From Sphingobacteriales bacterium (lineage in GTDB: Bacteria; Bacteroidota; Bacteroidia; UKL13-3), in assembly GCA_021299635.1 (NCBI GenBank), contig JAJTFA010000009.1:1-59665 (forward strand): 59,665 nt of DNA, given 5' to 3'. A program made the translations under genes and the position numbers. This document shows, piece after piece, positions 27,489 through 36,158 of this stretch (the first letter of the stretch is position 1; every line of letters begins with the position of its first letter). The notes beneath the pieces were generated by a model. The model made no database searches. It saw nothing but the letters and a program-made list of their open reading frames with translations, and was not told the origin of the DNA.

Positions 27489-28610
27489 TTAGAGACTTAG
27501 CAGTTTATTACACAGATATGACCATGTAAATTTTTGTTTTTCTATGAGCAATTCCTTCTGCATTGGCACTTCCATATTTTGGTTATAGAAATCGCAAATG
27601 GCATTGGCAATGGCTTCCTTATTGGTTTCAACAACAAGGCCAGCGCGTTTATCAGGCACCAACTCTGCCAACCCACCTACGTTGGTAACAATCATGGGTT
27701 TGTTATAGAAATAAGCGATTTGTGTAACCCCACTTTGTGTTGCATGCAGATAGGTTTGAATAACTGCATCGGCTGCACAGAAGTAGTTTGACACCCCTGA
27801 ATTGGGTATAAAATCATTACTTAAAATAACATGGTTTGATAGGCTTAATTTTTCAATCTGTTCCAGATAGGGTTTGGCATCTTCGTAAAACTCTCCGGCT
27901 ACAATCAGTTTAATGTTTAATTGCCTTACACGCGCATCGGCAAAAGCATCAAGCAAGAGATGCAACCCCTTGTATTTTCTGATGAAACCAAAAAACAGGA
28001 GGTAGCGGATATTGTTGTCAAGCCCAAGGTTTTTCCTTGCATCGGCCTTTGCTAATGGAGCGCCAAACATATCATACATAGGATGAGGCGAATACACCAC
28101 TGGCTTATTTACCGGCCAGTCCATTAATTGCTGTTTAACGGCCTGAGACATGGTTAAATAACCATCACACTTATTCATAAAATATCCGGTGAAGGGCTTA
28201 TCGAAAAACTTTTGCTCATGAGGAATGAGGTTGTCGCAAATAGTTAGGATTCGAGTATGTTTATTTTGCCTGATAATGGAAGCTATAGTGCCGAATGCAG
28301 GAGCCATAAAACTCATCCAATACCTGAAAATAACAATATCGTAGGAAGCTTTTTTTATTTTTCTGCCAATGCTAATCCAATTGAATGGGTTAATAGAATT
28401 TATTTCAGAATAGATGGTAATATCGGCAGGTGCCGAATCTGTTGAATATTGGGTTTTCCCGGGAAAGAGTAATGAAGGATATTGTAAAGAGAAACTTAGA
28501 ATATGGCAGGTGTGGCCCATTGCATTAAACTCCTTTGCCAACCTTTCATTATAGGTAGCCAAACCGCCTCTAAGCGGATATGCAGGACCCACAATAAGAA
28601 TTTTACTCAC
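27489..28610 (-). CDS. Glycosyltransferase, GT4 family
   Basis: A 373-residue GT-B glycosyltransferase. SKILIVGPAYPLRGGLATYNERLAKEF is the typical acceptor-domain start with the GG loop. YLLFFGFIRKYKGLHLLLDAF begins the donor domain, and ATQSGVTQIAYFYNKPMIVTNVGGLAEL is the C-terminal nucleotide-sugar site. The middle position of the block and 8-base overlap with the upstream GT2 gene indicate one operon. Confidence 0.9.
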   Translation of the reverse strand: MSKILIVGPAYPLRGGLATYNERLAKEFNAMGHTCHILSFSLQYPSLLFPGKTQYSTDSAPADITIYSEINSINPFNWISIGRKIKKASYDIVIFRYWMSFMAPAFGTIASIIRQNKHTRILTICDNLIPHEQKFFDKPFTGYFMNKCDGYLTMSQAVKQQLMDWPVNKPVVYSPHPMYDMFGAPLAKADARKNLGLDNNIRYLLFFGFIRKYKGLHLLLDAFADARVRQLNIKLIVAGEFYEDAKPYLEQIEKLSLSNHVILSNDFIPNSGVSNYFCAADAVIQTYLHATQSGVTQIAYFYNKPMIVTNVGGLAELVPDKRAGLVVETNKEAIANAICDFYNQNMEVPMQKELLIEKQKFTWSYLCNKLLSL

Positions 28611-29580
28611 CTAAGCCTATTTTTTGTTTAATGCCATACACATTGCGCTCACTCGCATTGCGTGAAATCATTTCACCGATAAAACCTGCCAGAAATAACT
28701 GTACGCCAATAATAGCAACAGTTAATGCAATGTAAAACAAAGGTTGTTCAGTAATACCTCTGTGCTCAACATGATTGGCTACATTATAAATCTTTTCAAT
28801 TACCAGCAAACAGGTTACAAGAAAGCCACTGGTGAATGAAATGGTACCAAGCACACCAAAAAAGTGCATGGGTTTTTTGCCGAATTTAGATACAAAGAAG
28901 ATGGTAAGTAAATCCAGAAAACCATTTACAAAACGCTCCAAGCCAAATTTGGTGGTACCATATTTTCTTGCACGGTGTTGCACTACCTTTTCGCCAATTT
29001 TTCTAAACCCTGCCCACTTGGCAATAACCGGTATATAGCGGTGCATTTCGTTATATACCTCAATGTTTTTAACTACTTCATAATGGTAAGATTTGAGCCC
29101 GCAGTTAAAATCATGCAGTTTTAAACCGCTCATTTTTTGAGTTGCCCAATTAAATAATTTGGTAGGAATGGTTTTGGTTATGGGGTCGTAGCGTTTCTTT
29201 TTCCAGCCGGAAACCAAATCGTAACCATCCTCAACAATCATCTTGTAAAGGCCTGGTATTTCATCAGGGCTATCCTGCATATCCGCATCCATTGTAATGA
29301 TAACGCGTCCTTTGGCTTCATGAAAACCCACACTGAGTGCGGCAGATTTACCATAATTTCTTCTAAAACGAATGCCTTTAAAACACTGGTTTTTTTGGTT
29401 AATTTCGTTCACTACCAGCCATGAGCGATCGGTACTGCCATCATCAATCATCAGTACTTCGTAGGTAAAATTGTTATCCTGCATTACCCGGGTAAGCCAC
29501 TCACTGAGTTCGGGCAAGGATTCGTCCTCGTTGTATAAAGGAATAATTACAGATATATCGTAAATAGGGGTTGTGCTCAT
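28603..29580 (-). CDS. Membrane-bound glycosyltransferase, GT2 family (polyprenyl-phosphate type)
   Basis: A 325-residue GT-A enzyme. VIIPLYNEDESLPEL, MIDDGSTDRSW and TMDADMQDSPDEI (metal-binding DxD) are GT2 hallmarks. RRNYGKSAALSVGFHEAKG and HRARKYGTTKFGLERF fit the DPM1/GtrB subgroup that transfers sugars to polyprenyl phosphate. Two C-terminal membrane helices (about 232-256 and 270-292) anchor it. It probably supplies lipid-linked sugar to the other glycosyltransferases (inference). It overlaps its upstream neighbour by 1 base and its downstream one by 8. Confidence 0.92.
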   Translation of the reverse strand: MSTTPIYDISVIIPLYNEDESLPELSEWLTRVMQDNNFTYEVLMIDDGSTDRSWLVVNEINQKNQCFKGIRFRRNYGKSAALSVGFHEAKGRVIITMDADMQDSPDEIPGLYKMIVEDGYDLVSGWKKKRYDPITKTIPTKLFNWATQKMSGLKLHDFNCGLKSYHYEVVKNIEVYNEMHRYIPVIAKWAGFRKIGEKVVQHRARKYGTTKFGLERFVNGFLDLLTIFFVSKFGKKPMHFFGVLGTISFTSGFLVTCLLVIEKIYNVANHVEHRGITEQPLFYIALTVAIIGVQLFLAGFIGEMISRNASERNVYGIKQKIGLGE

Positions 29581-30125
29581 TATATAGAGGAGTTCTTAGG
29601 CGCTTTTCTGGTTAATGCAGCAATAACTAACGATAATACTGCTCCAATTAATACATTGCTCAGGTAAGAAGACCCCAACTTTGAAGGCGTTTGATGAAAA
29701 TCTTCCTTTTCAAGTGGTTCTATGGCTTTGGCTATTTCTTCCTGTCCGGCTCCAAAGCGCTCCATTAAACCAACCGTTTTTTCTATGGCTTTTTCTTTGA
29801 TATAATCAGGCAGCTGCGGATCGATTAAATTGTAAAGCAGGTATTGGAAAATAATAGTAATAAGACCACTGCCGGCAAACACTATTAAACCTATTATAAA
29901 AGCTTCCTTAAAGGAAATGAAGCCTTCCAGTTCTTTGCGGTACAGACGAACAGGATAAATAACCAAAATAAGATTAATTATCATGGTAATGATGCCGATT
30001 GAAAAAGAAACAAGTAAGGCCTTATCTATGAGGTATATTGCGAGCTGAACAAGAATATTAAATAAACCCATGATGAATCCGAATTTCATTGCATGCTGCA
30101 CAATATTTGGCTTTTGATTTTCCAT
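29580..30125 (-). CDS. DUF4199 domain membrane protein
   Basis: A 181-residue protein with four predicted membrane helices (about 12-32, 35-56, 73-95, 152-172) and a charged loop (about 100-150). The pattern matches DUF4199, a Bacteroidota family of unknown function often next to a GT2 gene, as here. It is first in the glycosyltransferase operon, with a 1-base overlap to the GT2 gene. Its place suggests a membrane accessory role in glycan assembly, which is inference. Confidence 0.82.
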   Translation of the reverse strand: MENQKPNIVQHAMKFGFIMGLFNILVQLAIYLIDKALLVSFSIGIITMIINLILVIYPVRLYRKELEGFISFKEAFIIGLIVFAGSGLITIIFQYLLYNLIDPQLPDYIKEKAIEKTVGLMERFGAGQEEIAKAIEPLEKEDFHQTPSKLGSSYLSNVLIGAVLSLVIAALTRKAPKNSSI

Positions 30126-30172
30126 TTTAGCTTTGTTTTACCAACAAATAAAAGAATTTTCAGCGAGTAAAG

Positions 30173-30180
30173 TAAATTTG
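30173..30180 (+). promoter_or_regulatory. -7 element directly in front of the BtuF-like gene
   Basis: TAAATTTG is a perfect TAnnTTTG match that ends 5 bases before the ATG at 30186, consistent with a leaderless mRNA. A -33 TTTG at the right distance is not visible. Confidence 0.6.
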
Positions 30181-30185
30181 TCCCA

Positions 30186-30965
30186 ATGAAACATGTGTTT
30201 ACCGATCAAATGGGGAGGGAGGTGTCCTTGCAGTTGCCTATTCAGCGTATTGTATCACTGGTGCCTTCGCAAACGGAGCTTCTGTATGATTTGGGGCAGG
30301 CTGATTCTATAGTGGGGCAAACCATGTTTTGTATTCATCCCGATTGGGCACATGAAAGTAAACCAAGGGTTGGTGGCACCAAAAAGTTAAATCTAAATAA
30401 AATTAGAGCATTAAAACCTGATTTAATTATTGGCAATAAGGAAGAAAATGCAAAGGCGCAGATAGAAGAACTAATGCAGGAATTTCCGGTATGGATGAGT
30501 GATATATCTGATTTAACAGATGCGTTGGATATGATGTTAATGATAGGCGAATTCACCAACAGCACCAATTCCGCACAAAAGTTGGTTTCTGAAATAACTC
30601 AGTCATTCAATTCATTGCCGTTGCTGCAAAACAAAAAACGTGTGCTGTATTTAATCTGGAGAGATCCTTGGATGGCTGCCGGAAACCATACCTTTATTGG
30701 AGATATGCTTAAACGTTGCGGATGGATAAATGTGGCTGTGGGAAACCGCTATCCTGAAATGGTAGCTGAGCAAATCATACAAGCCAATCCGGACAAGATT
30801 TTATTATCATCAGAACCATATCCGTTTAAAGAAAAGCATATAGAGGAGCTTCAGCAAATTTGCCCCAAAGCGCACATACACTTGGTAGATGGTGAATTAT
30901 TTAGCTGGTATGGCAGCAGGTTGCTGGGAAGCGCAGATTATTTTAAGCAATTATTAAACAGTTAA
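30186..30965 (+). CDS. BtuF-like helical-backbone substrate-binding protein without signal peptide
   Basis: A 259-residue protein of the cobalamin/iron-type periplasmic-binding family: RIVSLVPSQTELLYDLG, KPRVGGTKKLNLNKIRALKPDLIIGNKEEN and YLIWRDPWMAAGNHTFIGDML are the two-lobe helical-backbone hallmarks. It begins MKHVFTDQMGREVSLQLPI with no signal peptide, and the upstream -7 element leaves no space for one. It is thus likely cytoplasmic, or the usual transport role does not apply. No permease or ATPase gene is adjacent. The next gene is mazG, so the pair may be co-transcribed. Confidence 0.85.
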   Translation: MKHVFTDQMGREVSLQLPIQRIVSLVPSQTELLYDLGQADSIVGQTMFCIHPDWAHESKPRVGGTKKLNLNKIRALKPDLIIGNKEENAKAQIEELMQEFPVWMSDISDLTDALDMMLMIGEFTNSTNSAQKLVSEITQSFNSLPLLQNKKRVLYLIWRDPWMAAGNHTFIGDMLKRCGWINVAVGNRYPEMVAEQIIQANPDKILLSSEPYPFKEKHIEELQQICPKAHIHLVDGELFSWYGSRLLGSADYFKQLLNS

Positions 30966-31018
30966 CATTTTTTTATAGCTCAAGAATAGAGTTATTTGTT
31001 TCACTAATAATAAAAATT

Positions 31019-31822
31019 GTGCATACCAAAGAACAGAAAATGGCCGCTTTCTCACGTTTGTTGGATATAATGGATGAACTGCGCGAAAAGTGTCCGTGGG
31101 ATATGAAGCAAACCAATGAAAGCCTTCGTCATCTAACCATTGAAGAAACCTATGAATTGAGTGATGCCATACTTAAAAATGATTTACAGGAGTTAAAGAA
31201 AGAGTTGGGAGATGTACTGCTACACATAGTGTTTTATGCGCGCATTGGCAGTGAAACAGGAGCCTATGATATAGCGGATGTATGCAACACTTTATGTGAT
31301 AAACTCATTAAAAGACATCCGCACATATACGGTGATCCAAACAATGCAGGAGAGTTGGTTAAAGTGGAAAATGCCGAACAGGTTAAAGAAAATTGGGAGC
31401 AGATTAAGTTAAAAGAGGGTAATAAGTCTGTTTTGAGTGGTGTAGCCAAGGGTACGCCCAGCCTGGTAAAAGCATTACGCATGCAGGAAAAAGCTGCTCA
31501 AGTTGGTTTTGACTGGCCAACGGCAGAAGAAGTATGGGCAAAGGTTGATGAGGAGTTGAATGAGTTGAAGGCAGAATTTAACCATGATTATTTGACAGAG
31601 AAAACTGAAAAGGAGTTTGGTGATTTTCTTTTTGCCTTGGTAAACCTGGCACGTAAGTTTAATATAAACCCGGATGATGCACTTGAAAAAACCAACCTGA
31701 AGTTTTTACAACGTTTTCAGTATATCGAGGAGCAAGCTAAACGCATGAATACATCATTACTTGAAATGAGCTTGGACGAGATGGATACCTTTTGGAATGA
31801 GGCTAAAAATAAAGGCTTATAG
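31019..31822 (+). CDS. mazG: Nucleoside triphosphate pyrophosphohydrolase MazG
   Basis: A 267-residue all-helical NTP pyrophosphohydrolase that cleans up nucleotide pools. CPWDMKQTNESLRHLTIEETYEL is the first MazG-domain signature with the metal-binding EExxE helix (EETYELSDAI). KELGDVLLHIVFYARIG provides the second metal pair (E..D). A second MazG-like domain lies in about 165-245 (EVDEELNEL-type and EKEFGDFLFALVNLARKF). The GTG at 31019 (MHTKEQKMAAFSRLLDIMDELREKCPWD, typical) is the chosen start; an ATG seven codons later is possible. It lies 53 bases after the BtuF-like gene. Confidence 0.94.
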   Translation: MHTKEQKMAAFSRLLDIMDELREKCPWDMKQTNESLRHLTIEETYELSDAILKNDLQELKKELGDVLLHIVFYARIGSETGAYDIADVCNTLCDKLIKRHPHIYGDPNNAGELVKVENAEQVKENWEQIKLKEGNKSVLSGVAKGTPSLVKALRMQEKAAQVGFDWPTAEEVWAKVDEELNELKAEFNHDYLTEKTEKEFGDFLFALVNLARKFNINPDDALEKTNLKFLQRFQYIEEQAKRMNTSLLEMSLDEMDTFWNEAKNKGL

Positions 31823-31868
31823 GAATTTTCAATTACTCCAATCTTATAATAGGTTGTAGGTTTGCGGA

Positions 31869-32297
31869 ATGAACTTTATTAGGATTTTTACCATACAGAT
31901 TATCCAGCTTCTCTTATCTCAATCATTGTTTGCCCAAACCAATGATTCGCTTGGCTACGTTTATCATGAAGGTGTTTTACATGCCATTAAAAACAAAACA
32001 ACCCTAACTTTATTTGAGCTAAAACCAATGGTTCGAAACAATCCTGCTGCCTTCGCTCATTTTAAAAAAGCCAGGCGGGTAAGGAATATAGGAACAGCGA
32101 TGAATGTGGTTTCTTGTGCGGCATTATTCTATGGTATTGTAACAAATAATGATACAGAATTTTTAATTTCTTTAGGTGTTTCTTCCGTCTTAACCTCTCT
32201 TAATATAGCTCTCCTGCCTGAGCCATATAACAAAGCAATGCTCGCATGCATTAATGAGCATAATAAAAAATATAGGGTTGAAAAGAATTGGGAATAG
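31869..32297 (+). CDS. Hypothetical exported/membrane protein
   Basis: A 142-residue protein I do not recognise. Residues 1-22 form a signal peptide (FTIQIIQLLLSQSLFAQ). One or two hydrophobic segments follow at about 78-95 and 100-118, and the tail is charged. A signal plus two short helices suggests a small envelope protein. It starts 46 bases after mazG. Confidence 0.6.
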   Translation: MNFIRIFTIQIIQLLLSQSLFAQTNDSLGYVYHEGVLHAIKNKTTLTLFELKPMVRNNPAAFAHFKKARRVRNIGTAMNVVSCAALFYGIVTNNDTEFLISLGVSSVLTSLNIALLPEPYNKAMLACINEHNKKYRVEKNWE

Positions 32298-32347
32298 AAG
32301 ATTTCTGCTACTTTTTCAGTGCTTAAAACTCACAGAAAAGGAAATGG

Positions 32348-34669
32348 TTAAAATGGATATCCAATACCAAAGTTAAAATTGGTATTATTTTTAAGCCAAT
32401 CGTAATTGATGTCTTTAACAATCCATCTTTCGTTTTCCGAGAAACGCGGATCATGCAGTGGTAATGCAAAATCAAACCGCACCACCAGTATTTCAAAATT
32501 AAGACGTATACCAACACCCGCATCTATCGCAAATTCTTTATAAAATCTATTAGAATCAAAATGCGCATTGGGTCTTTCTGCAGCTGGCTTAACATTCCAA
32601 ACGTTACCAGCATCTGCAAAAAGTGCACCTTCCAGCCATTTGTTATACATATTAAACCTAAAATCAACATTAAACTCCAGTTTGAGTTCTCCGGAATAAT
32701 CAAGTTGGGTGGATGAGCTGTAAGAGCCAGGACCAACTGAGCGGGGGCGCCAACCTCTTAAGCTGTTCACTCCACCGGCAAAAAATCGTTTTTCAAAAGG
32801 AACAAAATCGGGGGAGTTTCCATAAGGTATGGCTGCACCCAAAAATCCCCGGTATACAATAGCATTGTTTTGATCAATAATATGATTGTAACGATAATCT
32901 ATAGCGGTTTTTACATACTGAAAGTAGTTGATGCCAAACATGCGGTACCTTCCACTTGCATCTTTATTGTCGCCAAATAACTCTTTTAGAAAAGTAATGG
33001 TGTTGCCTCCCAATTCAATAACCTCCCAGCGTATCACTGTGAAATCGGTTTTAGCTATTGGCTTGTCTGTATACGTAAAGCCAAAACGGCTGCTTATGAT
33101 AAGGTTATTCGCAAACAAGGTTTGTAGAAACAAATTATCCTTCTTTCTTTCCTCCAGCACATCAGATACGATATCGCTTCTGATATAACTTATTTCAAGA
33201 GGAGAAACATTATATGTAGTAAGTTTTCTGTTAAGCTGATAATTATAGCCTGTAGTAAGCACCTGTCTGCGGTATTCGGTGTTAATCTCATAAATACCCG
33301 AAACACTTATTGAAGTTTTATTGCTCAGAAATCCAATTCTCCGATCAAATGATGGAAAGAAAAGTGTTCTTGGCATAATGATGCTTGTGGTTATACTTTG
33401 TTCAGTGCTGTTAAAAAAACCGGCTGTTTTTACTTGGCCCTGAGCCTCTATTGAGCCGCGGTAAGTGAGTTGAAGTATTTCTGCATTTTTAAAAACATTT
33501 CTGTCCATAAATTGGGCCAATAGCGCAATGCCGTAGTTTCTACCCTGATTGGCAACGGTATTGTTCTGATCCGAGGTTAGCGCCTGTGGTTCCAAAATAA
33601 AATCATATTTACCGCTGGGTATTAATCTGGTGTAGTAATTAACAAAGCCACTGTCATTTCTTTCAAAGGTTCTGGGTTGAATATTGATAAATCTGAAAAC
33701 CCCTAAATCGGCTAAACGGCCATAGCTGCGGTTTAAATTATCCTGCTTAAACAGCGCACCTTTATCAAAAAAGATATTTCTATCCAAAACTTCAGGATTT
33801 AATCTGTAGCCGTTAGGTTCATAATAAAAACGTTTTGTTTTTACCGAGTCACTTGGTGGCAATGTTTTTCCGCTTATGCTTCTTTCTATCTCAAGGGTTA
33901 CATCATTTACATAATATTTTTTGTGGCTATGTACATCATCGGGGTTTTGAATATTTAAACCTACACTCACATAATTATCGGGGAAGGCAGTATCTATGTC
34001 AAAATCAATAAAATCTTTACTCATGGTAAAGTATCCATGATTTCTTAGCAAATTCACAATACGCTCTTGCTCCTTATACAAATTATCATGGTCAAGGCCG
34101 CGACCGGTTGCTATGAAAGATTCTTCCATATGATCTTTTACCAACTTATTTATTTCCTTGTCGGCAATATGCAGGTAGTAGGGGCCAAATTTGTATTGCG
34201 TATTTTTGGTAACATGATAGCTAACTATAGCTTGTTTTTTTGCGTTGGTTTCAACCTCGTATTTTACTTCTGCATAATAATAACCTTTGCTTTTCATGTA
34301 GTTAGCCATTCGTTTGGTGGTTTGTTGGGCATAGGAAGAGTCAAGCAGTACAGCTTGTTCGCCCAGTTTATCGCGTAAAAATCTGCGATAGCCATTATTC
34401 TTGCCCTTATTGCCTTTAAGGTAGAAATAAGGCTTGGTACGAAATACAAAAAACAATTTGCTATTGGGTTTTTGCCTATATAAACCTTCTAATTCTCGAA
34501 CGGTTTCTTTTTTATGTGGTTTTTCTATCTCAACTTTGTTTTTTATAAGGAGATATTGGTTTGGTGGTAGTTTCTTGCTGATGCTGCAGGATTGCATTAA
34601 AGCAGCGGCAAGCAGCAAGAGCCAATGTCTTAACTTCAAGGATGAATATATGTTAACCAAATCAACCAT
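32348..34669 (-). CDS. tamL: BamA/TamA family outer-membrane barrel lipoprotein (TamL-like)
   Basis: A 773-residue Omp85-superfamily protein. The N-terminus ends in a lipobox (LLLLAAALMQSC), followed by POTRA-type repeats to about 400. The 16-strand barrel includes SLRGWRPRSVGPG, the equivalent of the conserved (V)RGF loop motif, and the chain ends in ...GIGYPF with a C-terminal Phe as barrel proteins do. TamL is the Bacteroidota lipoprotein form of TamA, thought to work with TamB in envelope assembly; tamB is not in this window. The ATG at 34669 overlaps the divergent methylase gene by 20 bp; a TTG at 34639 would remove the overlap and still leave the whole signal peptide. Confidence 0.87.
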   Translation of the reverse strand: MVDLVNIYSSLKLRHWLLLLAAALMQSCSISKKLPPNQYLLIKNKVEIEKPHKKETVRELEGLYRQKPNSKLFFVFRTKPYFYLKGNKGKNNGYRRFLRDKLGEQAVLLDSSYAQQTTKRMANYMKSKGYYYAEVKYEVETNAKKQAIVSYHVTKNTQYKFGPYYLHIADKEINKLVKDHMEESFIATGRGLDHDNLYKEQERIVNLLRNHGYFTMSKDFIDFDIDTAFPDNYVSVGLNIQNPDDVHSHKKYYVNDVTLEIERSISGKTLPPSDSVKTKRFYYEPNGYRLNPEVLDRNIFFDKGALFKQDNLNRSYGRLADLGVFRFINIQPRTFERNDSGFVNYYTRLIPSGKYDFILEPQALTSDQNNTVANQGRNYGIALLAQFMDRNVFKNAEILQLTYRGSIEAQGQVKTAGFFNSTEQSITTSIIMPRTLFFPSFDRRIGFLSNKTSISVSGIYEINTEYRRQVLTTGYNYQLNRKLTTYNVSPLEISYIRSDIVSDVLEERKKDNLFLQTLFANNLIISSRFGFTYTDKPIAKTDFTVIRWEVIELGGNTITFLKELFGDNKDASGRYRMFGINYFQYVKTAIDYRYNHIIDQNNAIVYRGFLGAAIPYGNSPDFVPFEKRFFAGGVNSLRGWRPRSVGPGSYSSSTQLDYSGELKLEFNVDFRFNMYNKWLEGALFADAGNVWNVKPAAERPNAHFDSNRFYKEFAIDAGVGIRLNFEILVVRFDFALPLHDPRFSENERWIVKDINYDWLKNNTNFNFGIGYPF

Positions 34670-35393
34670 TAAACTGGTTCAGTCATTACAGGATAAAAAA
34701 CACCGCAAGGAGCAATCTTTATTTGTGGCCGAAGGGGAGAAGATTGTTTCTGAAGTGCTTGCCTCAAAAATAAAGGTAAAAACGCTATTTGCAACCTCCT
34801 TGTGGTTGCAGAACAATGCAATAAATGTGCATAAAACGATTGAGTGTATAGTGGTTGATGAAAAACAGATGAAACAGCTTTCTGCTCAGCCTTCTCCACC
34901 TCAGGTGCTTGTCGTTTGTATGATTGAACAGGTAGAACTTCCCTTAAACATTAAAGGCACAACACTATTGCTTGATACTATTCAGGATCCTGGCAACATG
35001 GGTACCATTATACGAATTGCCGATTGGTATGGCATAACCCGGATAATTTGCAGTGAAAATAGTGCCGATGTATACAACCCGAAAGTTATACAGGCAAGCA
35101 TGGGTTCTTTTACTCGGGTAGCCTTATGCTATACGCGTATTTCTGATTTTATAAAACGGCATGCCGCTATTCCTGTTTATGGAGCTATGCTTCAGGGTAA
35201 ATCACTTTATGATGTTTCACTTAAACCTGATTGCATGATATTGATAGGGAATGAAGGAAACGGAATAAGCAAAGAACTGATTCCTTTAATCACTAATCCT
35301 ATTTGCATACCGAAAAGAGGAGGAGCCGAATCGTTAAATGCAGCTATAGCTGCTGCCATTATTTGTGATACTTGGGCAAGGTCAGTTTCCTAA
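34650..35393 (+). CDS. SpoU/TrmH family rRNA/tRNA 2'-O-methyltransferase
   Basis: A 247-residue RNA methyltransferase using S-adenosylmethionine. The N-terminal substrate-binding segment is KLVQSLQDKKHRKEQSLFVAEGEKIV. The SPOUT knot motifs are TLLLDTIQDPGNMGTIIRIADW (motif 1, with the catalytic Arg), MILIGNEGNGISKEL (motif 2) and IPKRGGAESLNAAIAAAI (motif 3). All are intact. The ATG at 34650 gives the family-like N-terminus. Its start overlaps, head to head, the tamL start region. Confidence 0.93.
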   Translation: MLTKSTIKLVQSLQDKKHRKEQSLFVAEGEKIVSEVLASKIKVKTLFATSLWLQNNAINVHKTIECIVVDEKQMKQLSAQPSPPQVLVVCMIEQVELPLNIKGTTLLLDTIQDPGNMGTIIRIADWYGITRIICSENSADVYNPKVIQASMGSFTRVALCYTRISDFIKRHAAIPVYGAMLQGKSLYDVSLKPDCMILIGNEGNGISKELIPLITNPICIPKRGGAESLNAAIAAAIICDTWARSVS

Positions 35394-35687
35394 AAAAAAC
35401 AGCAGCATACAGGACAATACAACGACAATACATATGCTTTGCGATTGGCTTAAAGGACCCCGGTATCCTCGGTTATGATCACCGCGAATAAATACGGTAA
35501 AAAAGCGCTTACTGCCATATACTATGCAATAAATAAGCATAGCTATCTGTGCAGCCTTATCAGAGCTCAGGTTATACAACTTGCCTTCACGCAGCAGATA
35601 TAGATAACCCAGAAAAGTACCAAGCATCATGCAAAAGCCATAGCCATAAACGGTGAAATTGCCAAAATGAAATAATTACGGATACAT
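35382..35687 (-). pseudogene. Decayed lgt (prolipoprotein diacylglyceryl transferase-like) remnant
   Basis: The minus strand from ATG 35687 reads MYP, then a TAA stop at codon 4, then LFHFGNFTVYGYGFCMMLGTF in frame. Lgt proteins normally start MYPELF..., so a GAA to TAA change explains the stop. The next 60 residues (LGYLYLLREGKLYNLSSDKAAQI, then LIYCIVYGSKRFF.VFIRGDHNRGYRGPLSQSQ) join the N-terminal part straight to the C-terminal region of the family. This leaves about 100 residues where a normal Lgt has 260 or more, so the catalytic core is missing. The Glu of the RF..EF motif is Val. It is a dead copy; a functional lgt must lie elsewhere. Confidence 0.78.
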
Positions 35688-35732
35688 GTTTTCTTTTTTA
35701 GCAACTAATAAAAATTATTGCATTTTTGCCTT

Positions 35733-36158
35733 ATGACAGATCAAATTAATCCCATTCATTCCAGCAAGGCACCTGAACCAGTTGGTTTATATCCGCATGC
35801 CAAAAGAGTAGGCCATCTGCTATTTTTATCTGGTGTTGGGCCCAGAGAGAGAGGTACCAAAATAATTCCCGGTGTAACGCTCAATGAAAAGGGCGAAATA
35901 CTGAGTTATGATATTGCCACTCAATGCCACTCCGTATTCAATAATGTTAAAATGATTTTGGAGGAGAGTGGAAGCAATTGGGATAGTATTGTTGACGTAA
36001 CCGTTTTTTTAACCAATATGAAGGATGATTTTCCGGTGTACAATAAGCTTTGGGCTGAGTATTTTGGAAAAAATCCGCCATGCAGAACAACCATTGAAAT
36101 TAATTGCCTTCCAACGCCAATTGCCATAGAGCTTAAAGTAATAGCAACCATTGAGTAA
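35733..36158 (+). CDS. RidA (YjgF/YER057c/UK114) family deaminase
   Basis: A 141-residue chorismate-mutase-like fold protein of the RidA family. LFLSGVGPRERGTKIIPGV fits the subgroup that includes 2-aminomuconate deaminase. QCHSVFNNVKMILEESGSNWDSIVDVTVFLTNMKDDFPVYN is the family core, and CRTTIEINCLPTPIAIELKVIA holds the substrate-site Arg and the C-terminal Glu. It removes reactive enamine/imine intermediates. The ATG at 35733 (MTDQINP) is chosen; a TATTGCATTTTTG-like element sits just upstream. No kynurenine-pathway gene is adjacent. Confidence 0.9.
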   Translation: MTDQINPIHSSKAPEPVGLYPHAKRVGHLLFLSGVGPRERGTKIIPGVTLNEKGEILSYDIATQCHSVFNNVKMILEESGSNWDSIVDVTVFLTNMKDDFPVYNKLWAEYFGKNPPCRTTIEINCLPTPIAIELKVIATIE

